DNA of 12,958 bases. It comes from Flammeovirgaceae bacterium UBA4659. Lineage in GTDB: Bacteria; Bacteroidota; Bacteroidia; Cytophagales; Cyclobacteriaceae. The stretch's first letter is position 1. Each line of letters starts with the position of its first letter. The DNA is taken from contig DHLV01000173.1 in NCBI GenBank assembly GCA_002405445.1, positions 1-12,958 on the forward strand. Reading direction: 5' to 3'. Position numbers and translations under genes: made by a program. Shown piece by piece: positions 1 to 7,518 of this stretch. The notes under the pieces are model-generated. The model had not been told where the DNA came from. It searched no databases and was given only the letters and a program-made list of their open reading frames with translations.

Positions 1-70
1 TCATGATTAACTTAGCACTAGTATCCCTAAACTAAATCTGGGTAATTTAAAAAAAGTAAAAATCAAAGGC

Positions 71-268
71 ATGCTTAGATGGAGCCCTAAGCAAGATGAT
101 ATGGTGAAAAAAGAGGGCTGTTTCGACAGATTAGTTAACGGAAATCATTTACTTCTAATAGACAAGTTGACAGAGGTTATTCAACTTAAACAATCTGGAC
201 GGTGGCTGCTGATACTTTATAAAAAAAATAAAGACGAATCAATTATAGGCTGGATTGAGATAAAGTGA
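71..268 (+). CDS. Small SH3-like hypothetical protein, possibly a gene remnant
   Basis: A 65-residue ORF. The part from about 'LRWSPKQDD' to the C-terminal 'GWIEIK', with an internal 'SGRWLLILY', has the rhythm of a bacterial SH3-like beta barrel (a run of short strands, G-R-W turn, closing G-W-I). This is pattern resemblance, not a confirmed family. The frame is open upstream back to a stop at 8-10, and the in-frame residues before the ATG (ending VKIKG) look like a first strand of the same domain. The ATG is therefore probably internal to a domain, and no good ribosome binding site precedes it (AAAGG lies only one base before the ATG). The reading could be the C-terminal end of a larger, now interrupted protein. 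No function can be assigned. Confidence 0.35.
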   Translation: MLRWSPKQDDMVKKEGCFDRLVNGNHLLLIDKLTEVIQLKQSGRWLLILYKKNKDESIIGWIEIK

Positions 269-308
269 ATAGCATTCCAAGAATAAAATCCGTATTAATT
301 TCAACTTA

Positions 309-935
309 TTGAAATCCATTCTCTTAATCATCACACTTATTGTTGGCTTTTATTCTCCGACCCAGGCCCAAACCACTAGTGAAAAAACCGTTCTCGTTCC
401 CGTTTGGACTGAGGCCGACCGCAAATTTCTGTTGGATAACCTCACCCGCACCAAAGAAGAACTCATCAGCGAAACAAAAAACCTCACCAAACAACAATGG
501 AATTTCAAAGAGAGTCCTGACCGTTGGAGCATCAACCAAATTGTAGAGCACTTGGCTTTGTGGGAATTGATTTTTACGCGTGAAAATTCTGTGGCGTTGC
601 AAAACGAAGGGATTCCTGGTTTTGACCACTACCTGCACGATAGTCTTTTTCTGCAACCCAAAGAAATGAAACCAAACAACGCCTTGGATGCTACCAAGCC
701 TTTCTCATTCGCTATGCCACTCGGTAACAACGAAGGAAAGAACAATGTCACATGGCTCATCACCATGCACAACGAATCGATTGAGTATTTAAAAACAGAA
801 ACTAAAAACATTCGGGTACATTACATTTGCTTTGGCCCCAATGTTCACCAAAACTTTATGATGGTGTTCGGCCACACCGATCGGCACTTGCACCAAATCC
901 GAAAAGTAAAAGCCCATCCCAAATACCCCAAATAA
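309..935 (+). CDS. Secreted DinB-like (four-helix, metal-binding) protein
   Basis: A 208-residue protein with an N-terminal signal peptide: MKS, a hydrophobic stretch (ILLIITLIVGF), and a likely cleavage after PTQAQ, so it is probably exported to the periplasm or beyond. The mature part matches the DinB/DUF664-like four-helix bundle: 'WSINQIVEHLALWE' gives the first helix ligand His81, and the C-terminal 'GHTDRHLHQI' supplies His189 and His193 in the H-x3-H spacing typical of the family's metal triad. Relatives are metal-dependent enzymes such as thiol-dependent transferases, but many members have no known substrate, and the exported form is common in Bacteroidota. The start is TTG at 309: there is no in-frame ATG that would keep the signal peptide, and the frame upstream closes with a stop at 270. 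No neighbour indicates a specific role. Family assignment is firm, substrate unknown. Confidence 0.82.
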   Translation: MKSILLIITLIVGFYSPTQAQTTSEKTVLVPVWTEADRKFLLDNLTRTKEELISETKNLTKQQWNFKESPDRWSINQIVEHLALWELIFTRENSVALQNEGIPGFDHYLHDSLFLQPKEMKPNNALDATKPFSFAMPLGNNEGKNNVTWLITMHNESIEYLKTETKNIRVHYICFGPNVHQNFMMVFGHTDRHLHQIRKVKAHPKYPK

Positions 936-1234
936 CTCTGGCTCCTATCCTGAGCGGTTTTAATCGAATGAACTTGTTTGAAGAGTGTTGAACCCTTTGA
1001 GGGTACGCTTCTTTGGGCACTACAATACAGCGAAGGATCTCCAATTCAGCCTCTATACTTCCGCTCTTGGGTGTTCTTCGTGGGTATTTTTTTTAGTGAG
1101 AGATTCTTCGCTCTTCTTTCAATGCCTAAAAGTTCGCAAACCTCGCAGAGTAAACACGCTCGAATTAGACTATTCCATTGATCCGCTCAGAATTGCGCAC
1201 CGGTTTTGGAGGGTTGCCGTTATATTTGCAAACC
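936..1234. other. Intergenic gap without a supported gene
   Basis: Frames stay open here by chance, but none reads like a protein and none has a plausible start. The sequence holds a CCTGAGCGG ... TCGAA stretch (about 949-967) and a GAGAGATTCTTCGC stretch (about 1100-1113) that resemble worn fragments of the palindromic intergenic repeats seen at 4801 and 7170. An eight-T run near 1088-1095 has no stable stem before it, so I do not call a terminator. Confidence 0.4.
1221..1228 (+). promoter_or_regulatory. Bacteroidota -7 promoter box (TATATTTG), leaderless geometry
   Basis: TATATTTG fits the TAnnTTTG box of the Bacteroidota primary sigma factor. Only six bases separate it from the ATG at 1235, so the transcript would begin at or next to the start codon. 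A convincing -33 element at normal spacing is not evident (a TTTTG lies somewhat close, at 1204-1208). The box helps choose the ATG at 1235 over the upstream TTG at 1178. Confidence 0.6.
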
Positions 1235-1690
1235 ATGAACGACCCCAAGCGACTCTTCCACCTCGTGAGCTACTTGCAATATCCATGCATGTTGCTCGGC
1301 TTGTATTTTTGCTACAAACCGGTGATCACGAATGTCGATGGCTTTTTGAACAACATTGATGCACTGCTCGTGGAGTTTAACAAAGCACGTGTTTTCATTG
1401 GGTTGGGTACGAGCCTTTCTACTTTACAAGACACCACCAAGGTGCAAAACAAATTCTCCCAACGCATTTATGATAACCCCCGAAAAACAAAATTCTTTCT
1501 GTGGGTGATGGTCGTTCAGATTTTGATTTACATCACGCTTGGTTTTGTGGGCCTTTTCGGCTCATACAAGTTCTTGCAAGAACTTGCGTTTGGTCTCATT
1601 GCGCTGGGTGTGGGTTTCATTGGCATGTTAAAATCAGCCATTGAAATGGCGGACTACCAACGCAAAAAGAAGTTGGTGTTGAAGGACTGA
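1235..1690 (+). CDS. Small inner-membrane protein, three predicted helices
   Basis: A 151-residue protein that I do not recognise. It has three hydrophobic segments, at about residues 10-27, 87-109 and 114-134. A polar, helix-prone segment lies between the first and second (about 35-85, with 'NNIDALLVEFNKARVF' and 'TTKVQNKFSQRIYD'), and the C-terminal tail is strongly basic (YQRKKKLVLKD), consistent with a cytoplasmic end. It has no catalytic motif. The ATG at 1235 was chosen because a perfect TAnnTTTG box ends six bases upstream. An earlier TTG at 1178 would add 19 residues that lie upstream of that promoter box and look unlike protein. It seems to be a single-gene unit. Role unknown. Confidence 0.72.
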   Translation: MNDPKRLFHLVSYLQYPCMLLGLYFCYKPVITNVDGFLNNIDALLVEFNKARVFIGLGTSLSTLQDTTKVQNKFSQRIYDNPRKTKFFLWVMVVQILIYITLGFVGLFGSYKFLQELAFGLIALGVGFIGMLKSAIEMADYQRKKKLVLKD

Positions 1691-1743
1691 GCACCGTCCT
1701 TTGCATTTCTTCAACAAAAAGGTTGTCCACGAGTCGTCATGGA

Positions 1744-1876
1744 CCTCACCCCAACGGAGCGAGCAAGATGGTACGATTCACCCACCCCCTCTCCCGCGGG
1801 AGAGGGGCAGAAAATGATTGCATAAAACAACAGCCTTTCGCGGGGTGAGGGAGACCGAAAGGCCTGCCCTGGGCAG
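1744..1876. repeat. Dense nested palindromes upstream of ahcY (intergenic repeat element)
   Basis: Four perfect inverted repeats lie within about 130 bases. The outer pair is CCTCACCCC (1744-1752) and GGGGTGAGG (1842-1850). Inside is a 22-base perfect palindrome (1786-1807; half-site CCCCTCTCCCG). A further stem pairs GCCTTTCG (1833-1840) with CGAAAGGC (1856-1863), and its loop contains the right outer arm, so the two stems are either alternatives or form a pseudoknot. Last is CTGCCC-T-GGGCAG (1864-1876). The CTCACCCC / CCCTCTCCC vocabulary is like dispersed intergenic repeats known from many bacterial genomes. The block ends before the ahcY promoter box, so it is probably outside the ahcY mRNA. 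Function unknown; there is no T-run to make it a terminator. Confidence 0.7.
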
Positions 1877-1911
1877 TCAAAAAGATTCCTTTTCATTACC
1901 CATCTTTGTTG

Positions 1912-1919
1912 TACTTTTG
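1912..1919 (+). promoter_or_regulatory. Promoter -7 box of ahcY (TACTTTTG)
   Basis: TACTTTTG matches TAnnTTTG. The predicted transcript start would be near 1925, giving an A-rich leader of about 20 bases before the ATG at 1947, as is usual for well-translated Bacteroidota genes without a Shine-Dalgarno site. The -33 region is only weakly recognisable (TTTTC near 1889). Confidence 0.55.
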
Positions 1920-1946
1920 CAGCAATTTTAAAAACAAGAATCAACC

Positions 1947-3251
1947 ATGGTAGCAGAAAAACCCGCTTACAAAGTAAAAGACATGTCGTTGGCCGCTTGG
2001 GGCCGCAAAGAAATTAAATTAGCCGAGGCCGAAATGCCCGGTTTAATGTCCATCCGCGAGGAATATGGCAAACAAAAGCCTTTGAAAGGCGCGCGCATTG
2101 CAGGCTGTTTGCACATGACCATCCAAACGGCTGTGTTGATTGAAACATTAGTGGAGTTAGGCGCGGAGGTATCATGGTCTTCTTGCAATATTTTCTCTAC
2201 ACAAGACCACGCAGCAGCGGCTATTGCAGCAGCGGGCATCCCGGTGTACGCATGGAAAGGGATGAACGAGCAAGAGTTTGACTGGTGCATTGAGCAAACG
2301 CTGTATGCTTTTAAAGATGGCAAGCCATTGAACATGATTTTGGATGATGGTGGCGACTTAACCAACATGGTGTTGGATAAGAACCCAGAGTTGGTGGCGG
2401 GCATCAAAGGAATTTCTGAAGAGACGACTACGGGCGTTCACCGTTTGATTGAGCGCATGCACGCTGGCAAATTGCCGCTGCCTGCGATAAACATTAATGA
2501 CTCGGTAACTAAATCAAAATTCGATAACAAGTACGGCTGTAAAGAATCATTGGTAGATGCCATTCGCAGAGCTACCGATGTGATGATGGCTGGTAAAGTT
2601 GCAGTGGTGGCTGGTTATGGTGACGTAGGTAAAGGTTCTGCTGCTTCGTTGCGTGGGGCCGGTGCGCGTGTAATCGTGACAGAGATTGACCCTATCTGTG
2701 CGTTGCAAGCTGCGATGGATGGATTTGCCGTAAAGAAAATGAGCGATGCAGTAAAAGAGGCTGACATTGTAGTAACTGCCACAGGGAACGTGGGCATTGT
2801 GTTGGGTCGCCACTTCGAAACAATGAAAGACAAAGTAATTGTTTGTAATATCGGTCACTTCGACAATGAAATTGATGTTGCGTGGTTGAACAAGAACGCG
2901 AGCAAAGATGAGGTGAAGCCTCAGGTAGATTTGTACACGTTGAAAAACGGCCGGCAGGTGATTTTATTGGCCGAAGGTCGTCTAGTAAACTTAGGTTGCG
3001 CAACAGGTCACCCTTCGTTCGTGATGTCAAACTCATTTACCAACCAAACGTTGGCGCAGCTAGAGTTATGGCAGAACAGCGACAAGTACGAAAACAAAGT
3101 GTACATGTTGCCCAAGCACTTGGATGAGAAAGTGGCTCGTTTGCACTTGAAAAAAATTGGTGTGGAATTGGAAGAACTTTCACCTGAGCAAGCCAAGTAC
3201 ATTGGTGTGCAGGTAAGCGGACCATTCAAACCAGATTATTATCGTTATTAA
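1947..3251 (+). CDS. ahcY: Adenosylhomocysteinase (S-adenosyl-L-homocysteine hydrolase)
   Basis: This 434-residue cytoplasmic enzyme reversibly splits S-adenosylhomocysteine, the product of SAM-dependent methylation, to adenosine and homocysteine, which relieves product inhibition of methyltransferases. Full-length family features are visible: '[17 protein letters not shown]' (about 78-94), the active-site block '[19 protein letters not shown]' with Asp185 and Lys189, the NAD-binding glycine motif GYGDVGKG (about 223-230) followed by an acidic strand end (VTEID), and the conserved C-terminus '[10 protein letters not shown]' whose Lys and Tyr reach into the neighbouring subunit's NAD site in characterised homologues. 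The length is normal for bacterial forms that lack the extra insert. The ATG has an A-rich leader, a TAnnTTTG promoter 28 bases upstream and a strong terminator downstream, so it looks monocistronic. Nothing is odd in the coding sequence. Confidence 0.97.
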   Translation: MVAEKPAYKVKDMSLAAWGRKEIKLAEAEMPGLMSIREEYGKQKPLKGARIAGCLHMTIQTAVLIETLVELGAEVSWSSCNIFSTQDHAAAAIAAAGIPVYAWKGMNEQEFDWCIEQTLYAFKDGKPLNMILDDGGDLTNMVLDKNPELVAGIKGISEETTTGVHRLIERMHAGKLPLPAININDSVTKSKFDNKYGCKESLVDAIRRATDVMMAGKVAVVAGYGDVGKGSAASLRGAGARVIVTEIDPICALQAAMDGFAVKKMSDAVKEADIVVTATGNVGIVLGRHFETMKDKVIVCNIGHFDNEIDVAWLNKNASKDEVKPQVDLYTLKNGRQVILLAEGRLVNLGCATGHPSFVMSNSFTNQTLAQLELWQNSDKYENKVYMLPKHLDEKVARLHLKKIGVELEELSPEQAKYIGVQVSGPFKPDYYRY

Positions 3252-3323
3252 TTGGTTGATAGTTGTTCGTTGATGGTTGTTGGCTTTCATGACAAGAACT
3301 AACAACTGGCAACAAATAACCAA
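3252..3323. repeat. Imperfect inverted repeat of GTTG-rich sequence after ahcY
   Basis: The segment 3252-3278 (TTGGTTGATAGTTG...) is an imperfect reverse complement of 3297-3323 (...GGCAACAAATAACCAA): roughly 19 of 27 positions pair, and G-U wobbles would add more. The left arm also contains a short internal repetition of GTTGAT/GTTGTT. It sits immediately after the ahcY stop and before its terminator. Low-complexity origin is possible. Confidence 0.4.
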
Positions 3324-3353
3324 ACAAACATTCTCTCCGCTTGCTTTAGAGAG

Positions 3354-3383
3354 AGCCCCGGGGCGGTTGCTTCGGGGTTTTTT
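3354..3383 (+). terminator. Intrinsic terminator of ahcY
   Basis: CCCCG (3356-3360) pairs with CGGGG (3373-3377), extendable by an A-T and a G-T pair at the base, and is followed at once by six T (3378-3383). It lies about 105 bases past the ahcY stop and just before the next gene, separating the two transcripts. Confidence 0.82.
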
Positions 3384-3416
3384 ATTGTTCAACTTTAAGG
3401 GGTAAATCAATTTTCT

Positions 3417-4751
3417 ATGAAGCACCCATTCATTCTTGCGTTGATGGTGATTACCGTCAACTCATTTAGTCAAACATTTGAAGAGTTGTGCAAACAGCGG
3501 GTGGACCTTGAAGAAACGCCAGGGATTGCTATTGCCATTTATGAAAATGAAAAAACCACTTATTTGAATTTTGGATTAGCCAACATTGAAACGAAGGAAG
3601 CCGTCACTTCCAAAACGCTTTTTGAAATAGGCTCCATCACAAAAACGTTTACATGCACTGCGTTGGCGAATGCTGTAGTGAAAAACGAAATGGGTTTGGA
3701 GGACGATGCGCAGAATTACTTACCAGCTAATGTCATTTTACCTCAAAAAAGCGGAAAGCAAATTACGCTTTTGCATTTGGCGATTGCTCGCTCCGGATTG
3801 CCACGCATGCCAGGCAACTTCAGCCCTGCCGACCCACGCAATCCCTATGTTGACTACACCGAAAAAGAATTGTTTAACTACTTAAGTAACGTTGAATTAA
3901 ATGCTGAGCCGGGTGCTCAATACGAATATTCGAATTTAGGGATGGGTTTATTGGGTTACATAATTGCTAAAAAAAGAGGTGTTTCCTATTCGAAGTTGAT
4001 AAAAGAAACCGTTCTCTTGCCTTTGGATATGAGGCAGACATTTATCAGTGGTGAACGGATTGAAAAATTGTTGGCGGCTGGTTATACCGACAAAAGTAAA
4101 ATGAGCGCCTGGACGTGGACTGACCAAAGCGTGTTGACAGGCGCAGGTGGAATTGTTTCAAACGTAGAAGACATGATAAAGTACCTTGTGGCACAATTCA
4201 CTACGACCGATCCCGTGTTGAAAAAAACATTTGAACTCACTCGACAAGAGCGTGCCGCTGCCGGCAACCTCACCTACCAAATCGGGTTGGGCTGGCACCT
4301 GGCCGATCATCAATACATTTGGCATAATGGCGGAACAGGTGGCTTCCGTTCATTTGCCGGATTTGACCCCGAGAATAAGCGTGCAATTGTCATTTTGACC
4401 AACTCAACCAACGGTGCCGATGACCTAGGTTTTTATTGGCTCCACAGTGTGTATCCGCTGAAGACCTTAAAGAAATCGATCGCCTTGGAACCTGATAAAT
4501 TGAAAGAGTATGAAGGCGTGTATGAGATAACCCCTCAATTTGAAATTACTGTCACTGCCGAAGGTAGTTCACTCAAGGCACAGGCAACAGGGCAACCGCA
4601 ATTTTCACTCTATGCCGAGGAGGTTGACAAGTTTTTTCTGAAAGTTGTTCCTGCAAAAATTAATTTTGGTCGTGATGATGCAGGAAAAGTGGTGAAGCTT
4701 ACTTTGTTTCAGAATGGCGCTACTATTGAAGGGAAGAAAGTGAATCAATGA
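3417..4751 (+). CDS. Secreted serine hydrolase of the beta-lactamase / class C penicillin-binding protein family
   Basis: A 444-residue protein with a signal peptide (MKHPFILALMVITVNSFSQ), so periplasmic or exported. The catalytic domain covers about residues 25-340: the S-x-x-K motif is S73-I-T-K76, the Y-x-N motif is Y171-S-N173, and the third motif is W-H-N-G-G (301-305), where many members have K-T-G or H-x-G. The remaining ~95 residues (about 350-444) form a beta-rich C-terminal domain like the DUF3471/lipocalin-like tail on many family members. The family includes esterases, D-aminopeptidases and beta-lactamase-like enzymes, and the substrate cannot be read from sequence. The usual LLTHTSG-type element is changed here to 'HLAIARSGLP' (about 120-128). 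It follows the ahcY terminator and is probably transcribed alone; I found no clear promoter box. A second serine hydrolase lies in this window (9354-11384) but has a different architecture. Confidence 0.88.
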   Translation: MKHPFILALMVITVNSFSQTFEELCKQRVDLEETPGIAIAIYENEKTTYLNFGLANIETKEAVTSKTLFEIGSITKTFTCTALANAVVKNEMGLEDDAQNYLPANVILPQKSGKQITLLHLAIARSGLPRMPGNFSPADPRNPYVDYTEKELFNYLSNVELNAEPGAQYEYSNLGMGLLGYIIAKKRGVSYSKLIKETVLLPLDMRQTFISGERIEKLLAAGYTDKSKMSAWTWTDQSVLTGAGGIVSNVEDMIKYLVAQFTTTDPVLKKTFELTRQERAAAGNLTYQIGLGWHLADHQYIWHNGGTGGFRSFAGFDPENKRAIVILTNSTNGADDLGFYWLHSVYPLKTLKKSIALEPDKLKEYEGVYEITPQFEITVTAEGSSLKAQATGQPQFSLYAEEVDKFFLKVVPAKINFGRDDAGKVVKLTLFQNGATIEGKKVNQ

Positions 4752-4800
4752 ACTGCACCTTTAAGCCATCGTGTGGATTACAAGACTTTTCTATTTGGTC

Positions 4801-4882
4801 TTGTCATGCCGAGCAACGAGGCGTCTTTTTGTCATAAACTGTTTTCTTTGTCAGAAGATACCTCGTGTCCTCGGTATGGCAA
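4801..4882. repeat. Imperfect palindromic intergenic repeat (TGTCAnnnnGAGC family), copy 1
   Basis: The left arm 4801-4827 begins TTGTCATGCCGAGC. The right arm 4855-4882 is its imperfect reverse complement, matching at about 22 of 27 positions with one one-base gap. The loop contains two further TTTGTCA words. The same core, TGTCA-n4-GAGC, occurs in the element at 7170-7233. It sits between two converging genes (the serine hydrolase and hslV). As RNA it would fold from either strand, but no T-run follows it, so I do not call it a terminator. It resembles the REP/MITE-like palindromes scattered through many Bacteroidota genomes. Confidence 0.65.
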
Positions 4883-4900
4883 AAAAACTAAAAATGATTT

Positions 4901-5440
4901 CTACCCAATCTTCTCCACCACCAAATGATGATTGGTATAAATGCATATGTCTGCCGCAATGTGCAGACTGTCGCGCACCATTTCTTCTGCTGTTAATTGT
5001 GTAGCATGCTTTTTCAATGCCAGTGCAGCCGATTGGGCATACATAGCGCCCGAGCCGATAGCAGCCACGTGATGATCGGGTTCAAGTACATCTCCTGTTC
5101 CTGAGATGACCAAAATCTCATCTTTATTCGCAGCAATCAGCATCGCCTCTAGTCTGCGCAGGAATCTATCCATGCGCCAATCTTTCGCCAGCTCAATGGC
5201 AGCGCGTTTCATGTTGCCGCCATAGGCGTTTAGCTTTTCATCGAAACGATCGAGTAGGGTAAAAGCATCGGCTGTAGAGCCGGCAAAGCCCACCACCACT
5301 TTTCCGTCTTGCAGCTTGCGTATTTTTTTCACGTTGCTCTTCGCAATGGTGTTGCCCATAGTCGCTTGGCCATCTCCGCCAATGGCCACCTGGCCGTTGT
5401 GTAATACAGCGAGAATAGTAGTTGAATGAATTTTGTTCAT
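4901..5440 (-). CDS. hslV: HslV, peptidase subunit of the ATP-dependent HslVU protease
   Basis: A 179-residue threonine peptidase of the proteasome beta-subunit family. It forms a double-ring dodecamer that degrades unfolded proteins fed to it by the AAA+ unfoldase HslU. The start [12 protein letters not shown] puts the catalytic nucleophile at Thr7, so a six-residue propeptide must be removed; in E. coli only the initiator Met is. Other family marks are '[11 protein letters not shown]' (about 21-31), '[15 protein letters not shown]' (about 48-62), 'ELAKDWR', '[13 protein letters not shown]' and the C-terminal '[15 protein letters not shown]'. The open frame extends further upstream through pdhC, but only the ATG at 5440 gives the family N-terminus. 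hslU is not in this window. It lies 38 bases behind pdhC on the same strand, but an intrinsic terminator sits in that gap and ends at the start codon, so expression may depend on read-through or on a promoter I cannot see. Confidence 0.95.
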   Translation of the reverse strand: MNKIHSTTILAVLHNGQVAIGGDGQATMGNTIAKSNVKKIRKLQDGKVVVGFAGSTADAFTLLDRFDEKLNAYGGNMKRAAIELAKDWRMDRFLRRLEAMLIAANKDEILVISGTGDVLEPDHHVAAIGSGAMYAQSAALALKKHATQLTAEEMVRDSLHIAADICIYTNHHLVVEKIG

Positions 5441-5467
5441 AAAAAAATAGCCGGAGTCTCGTCCGGC
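5441..5467 (-). terminator. Intrinsic terminator between pdhC and hslV, abutting the hslV start
   Basis: On the minus strand GCCGGA (5467-5462) and TCCGGC (5455-5450) form a six-base-pair GC-rich stem around a six-base loop. TA and a run of seven T follow, and the last bases run directly into the hslV ATG at 5440. Position and form fit rho-independent termination of pdhC, or partial read-through control of hslV. Confidence 0.75.
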
Positions 5468-5478
5468 ATTAAGATCAC

Positions 5479-7113
5479 TTAAATCAAAATCCTCACAGGG
5501 TCTTCCATCAAGCCCTTCAGTGTTTTCAAGAAGGCCGCACCTACCGCACCGTCCACCGCACGGTGGTCGCACGAAAGCGTTACCTTCATCACATTGCCGG
5601 GTACCAACTGCCCGTTCTTTACCACAGCGGTTTCTTTGATGCCGCCCACGGCCAAGATGCACGCATCGGGCGGGTTGATGATGGCCGTGAAGTCTTCAAT
5701 GCCAAACATGCCCAAGTTCGAGATGGTGAAAGTGCTTCCTTCCCAATCGCTCGGTTGCAATTTTTTGTCGTGTGCTTTTTGTGCCAAGTCTTTTACCTCT
5801 ACCGCTATGTGCGATAATGATTTGTTATCAGCAAAGCGAATTACAGGCACCAGCAAACCATCTTTCACTGCCACCGCCACACCAATGTGGATGTGGTGAT
5901 TCTTTCTCATCTTATCGCCTAACCAGCTTACATTCACATCAGGATGTTGGCGCAGCGCGGCCGCCACTGCTTTTATCACCATGTCGTTAAACGAAATCTT
6001 GACCGGTGCAATTTCATTCATGCTCTTGCGCGCTTCTATTGCCTTGTCCATGTTGATTTCCATGGTGAGGTAGAAGTGCGGAGCCGTGTACATGCTCTCA
6101 GACAAGCGCTTCGCAATTGTCTTGCGCATTTGCGAAACAGCCACTTCTTCAAAACTTTCTTGTCCCACTACTTGCGGCAACACCACAGGTGCAGCCGTTG
6201 CTCCCGCTTTTGCAGGTGTGGCACTGGCAGCCGATGGTTTATAATTTTCTACATCGTTCTTGGTTACGCGGCCGTACTCACCACTGCCTGCAATTTTGCT
6301 GATGTCGTATCCTAAATCCTTCGCCATCTTCTTGGCCAAAGGCGATGCCTTTACACGGCCGTTGGTCGATGCGCCATTAGAAGCACTATTGCTCGTAGCC
6401 GCCACCACAGGGGTAGTCGAGGCGCTTGCGCTCACGGCTGATGTAGCCGCAGGTGCTGCGCCCGATGCTTTTGCCTGATGTGCTTTCAATAACGTTTGCC
6501 AGTCGGCATTTTTCTCTCCAATAATTGCCAGCACCCCATTCACCTTCACTGCTTCTTTTGCTTGTGCGCCTACGTACAGTAACGTACCTGTTTGAAACGA
6601 TTCATAATCCATTGTGGCTTTATCAGTTTCAATCTCGGCCAGTAGTTCGCCCGATTTCACTGCATCGCCCACCTTCTTGTGCCAGGTGGCAATCACGCCT
6701 TCCGCCATCGTGTCGCTCATTTTCGGCATCAACACAACTTCCGCTTTAATGTCGCTCGTATCTATTGCGGCAGCGGTAGGTGTGGCTGCTACCTCAGCTT
6801 TTGGTTGTTCGGCTTTGGTGCCACCGCTGGTCGCGGTCGCGTTGGCTCCGGCCAATAGCGCAGAGTAGTCTTCGCCCTTATTTCCTACAATGGCCAATAC
6901 ACCATTGATTTGCACCGGCTCGCCCTCTTTGGCGCCCAGGTACAGCACCGTGCCCGTGTTGAACGACTCATAGTCCATTGTGGCCTTGTCCGTCTCAATT
7001 TCTGCCATCAACTCGCCCGACTTCACCGTGTCGCCCACTTTTTTGTGCCACTTGGCAATCACCCCTTCCGTCATGGTGTCGCTCATCTTGGGCATGCGTA
7101 CTATCTCAGCCAT
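5479..7113 (-). CDS. pdhC: Pyruvate dehydrogenase complex E2, dihydrolipoamide acetyltransferase
   Basis: A 544-residue core enzyme that moves the acetyl group from lipoamide to CoA. Domain order: lipoyl domain 1 (about 1-80; lipoylated Lys43 in E-T-D-K-A), an Ala/Thr/Pro linker, lipoyl domain 2 (about 124-203; Lys165 in the same E-T-D-K-A motif), an Ala/Ser-rich linker, a peripheral-subunit-binding domain (about 253-290, '[15 protein letters not shown]'), a second linker, and the acyltransferase domain (about 318-544) with D-H-R-A-V-D-G, catalytic His517 and Asp521. The M-P-K-M-S-D-T-M lipoyl start is typical of pyruvate rather than 2-oxoglutarate E2. The frame can be extended 19 residues to an ATG at 7170, but that stretch lies in a palindromic repeat and low-complexity [15 protein letters not shown] at 7113 is the family N-terminus. 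The E1 genes are not adjacent here. Confidence 0.96.
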   Translation of the reverse strand: MAEIVRMPKMSDTMTEGVIAKWHKKVGDTVKSGELMAEIETDKATMDYESFNTGTVLYLGAKEGEPVQINGVLAIVGNKGEDYSALLAGANATATSGGTKAEQPKAEVAATPTAAAIDTSDIKAEVVLMPKMSDTMAEGVIATWHKKVGDAVKSGELLAEIETDKATMDYESFQTGTLLYVGAQAKEAVKVNGVLAIIGEKNADWQTLLKAHQAKASGAAPAATSAVSASASTTPVVAATSNSASNGASTNGRVKASPLAKKMAKDLGYDISKIAGSGEYGRVTKNDVENYKPSAASATPAKAGATAAPVVLPQVVGQESFEEVAVSQMRKTIAKRLSESMYTAPHFYLTMEINMDKAIEARKSMNEIAPVKISFNDMVIKAVAAALRQHPDVNVSWLGDKMRKNHHIHIGVAVAVKDGLLVPVIRFADNKSLSHIAVEVKDLAQKAHDKKLQPSDWEGSTFTISNLGMFGIEDFTAIINPPDACILAVGGIKETAVVKNGQLVPGNVMKVTLSCDHRAVDGAVGAAFLKTLKGLMEDPVRILI

Positions 7114-7169
7114 TTCTATTTGTGATTTTACGATTTTATGATTACGATTTTGCTTGATAAAAAAATCCA

Positions 7170-7233
7170 TGTCAGGTTGAGCGTGGCGAAACCGTTTTTA
7201 GTTCTATTCGCCTTCGCCAAGCTCAGGCTGACA
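7170..7233. repeat. Imperfect palindromic intergenic repeat (TGTCAnnnnGAGC family), copy 2
   Basis: The left arm 7170-7193 (TGTCAGGTTGAGCGTGGCGA...) and the right arm 7210-7233 (...CCAAGCTCAGGCTGACA) are reverse complements at about 19 of 24 positions. Both share the TGTCA-n4-GAGC core with the element at 4801-4882. It lies upstream of pdhC and downstream of the hicA remnant. Confidence 0.65.
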
Positions 7234-7254
7234 AGCATTGGACTCCAAAAATAG

Positions 7255-7297
7255 CTGAAATTGACCGAAATTCAAGGGGTGATTTTGCCACGCGTTT
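7255..7297. repeat. 43-bp direct repeat, left copy, flanking hicBA
   Basis: It starts CTGAAATTGA and ends GCGTTT, and matches 7781-7823 at 39 of 43 positions in the same orientation, including 23 identical bases in a row. It ends 26 bases beyond the hicA stop. Its end overlaps a perfect short hairpin, CCACGCG-TTT-CGCGTGG (7288-7304), which the right copy does not have. Confidence 0.8.
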
Positions 7298-7322
7298 CGC
7301 GTGGTTTGAGCGACAATAGATT

Positions 7323-7518
7323 CTAAGCTCTTTCTATTCCCGCCTGTTTAAGAATGCCCAAGAAAGTGCCCTTCTTTAAATCCTTGCCGTGAACAGGAAC
7401 AACTACGGTAATATTTTTAAGGGAATTGAAATAAATGTGGTGAGAACCCGTTTGCGCGTCTATAATGATAGCCATTCTCTTCAAGCAGCTTGATAAGATA
7501 TTTTGCTGAAAGGTTCAA
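7323..7518 (-). pseudogene. hicA: hicA mRNA-interferase toxin, frameshifted
   Basis: A decayed HicA toxin gene. HicA is a small double-stranded-RNA-binding-fold ribonuclease that cuts mRNA and is held by HicB. The N-terminal part reads MNLSAKYLIKLLEENGYHYRR from a TTG at 7518 whose last two bases overlap the hicB stop (TTGA). One extra base in the GCGCG at 7454-7458 then breaks the frame. Translation continues as unrelated residues to a TAA at 7417-7419, giving 33 residues. In the next frame the family sequence resumes: QTGSHHIYFNSLKNITVVV, then PVHGKDLKKGTFLGILKQAG, stop at 7323-7325. Restored length is 64 residues, normal for HicA. The frameshift removes the G-S-H segment that carries the catalytic His and all the C-terminal conserved part, so the toxin should be inactive unless frameshifting rescues it or the base is a sequencing error. 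Confidence 0.85.

Noticed and set aside
985..1359. 124-codon ORF overlapping the membrane-protein gene
   Set aside because: It is in another frame from the well-formed membrane protein, starts in the featureless gap and shows no family features.
1691..1946. SAH or SAM riboswitch upstream of ahcY
   Set aside because: The palindromes lie upstream of the promoter box, and the remaining ~20-base leader is too short. I see no conserved riboswitch core.
5441..5662. Longer N-terminus for HslV
   Set aside because: It overlaps the pdhC 3' end and the terminator. The Thr-active-site N-terminus MNKIHS-TT fixes the start at 5440.
7114..7170. Longer N-terminus for PdhC from the ATG at 7170
   Set aside because: The added residues come from low-complexity DNA that begins inside a palindromic repeat, and the lipoyl-domain family N-terminus starts at 7113.
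7288..7304. CCACGCG-TTT-CGCGTGG hairpin as terminator of hicA
   Set aside because: The stem is perfect, but no T-run follows it on the minus strand, so termination is not supported; it is kept only as part of the repeat.
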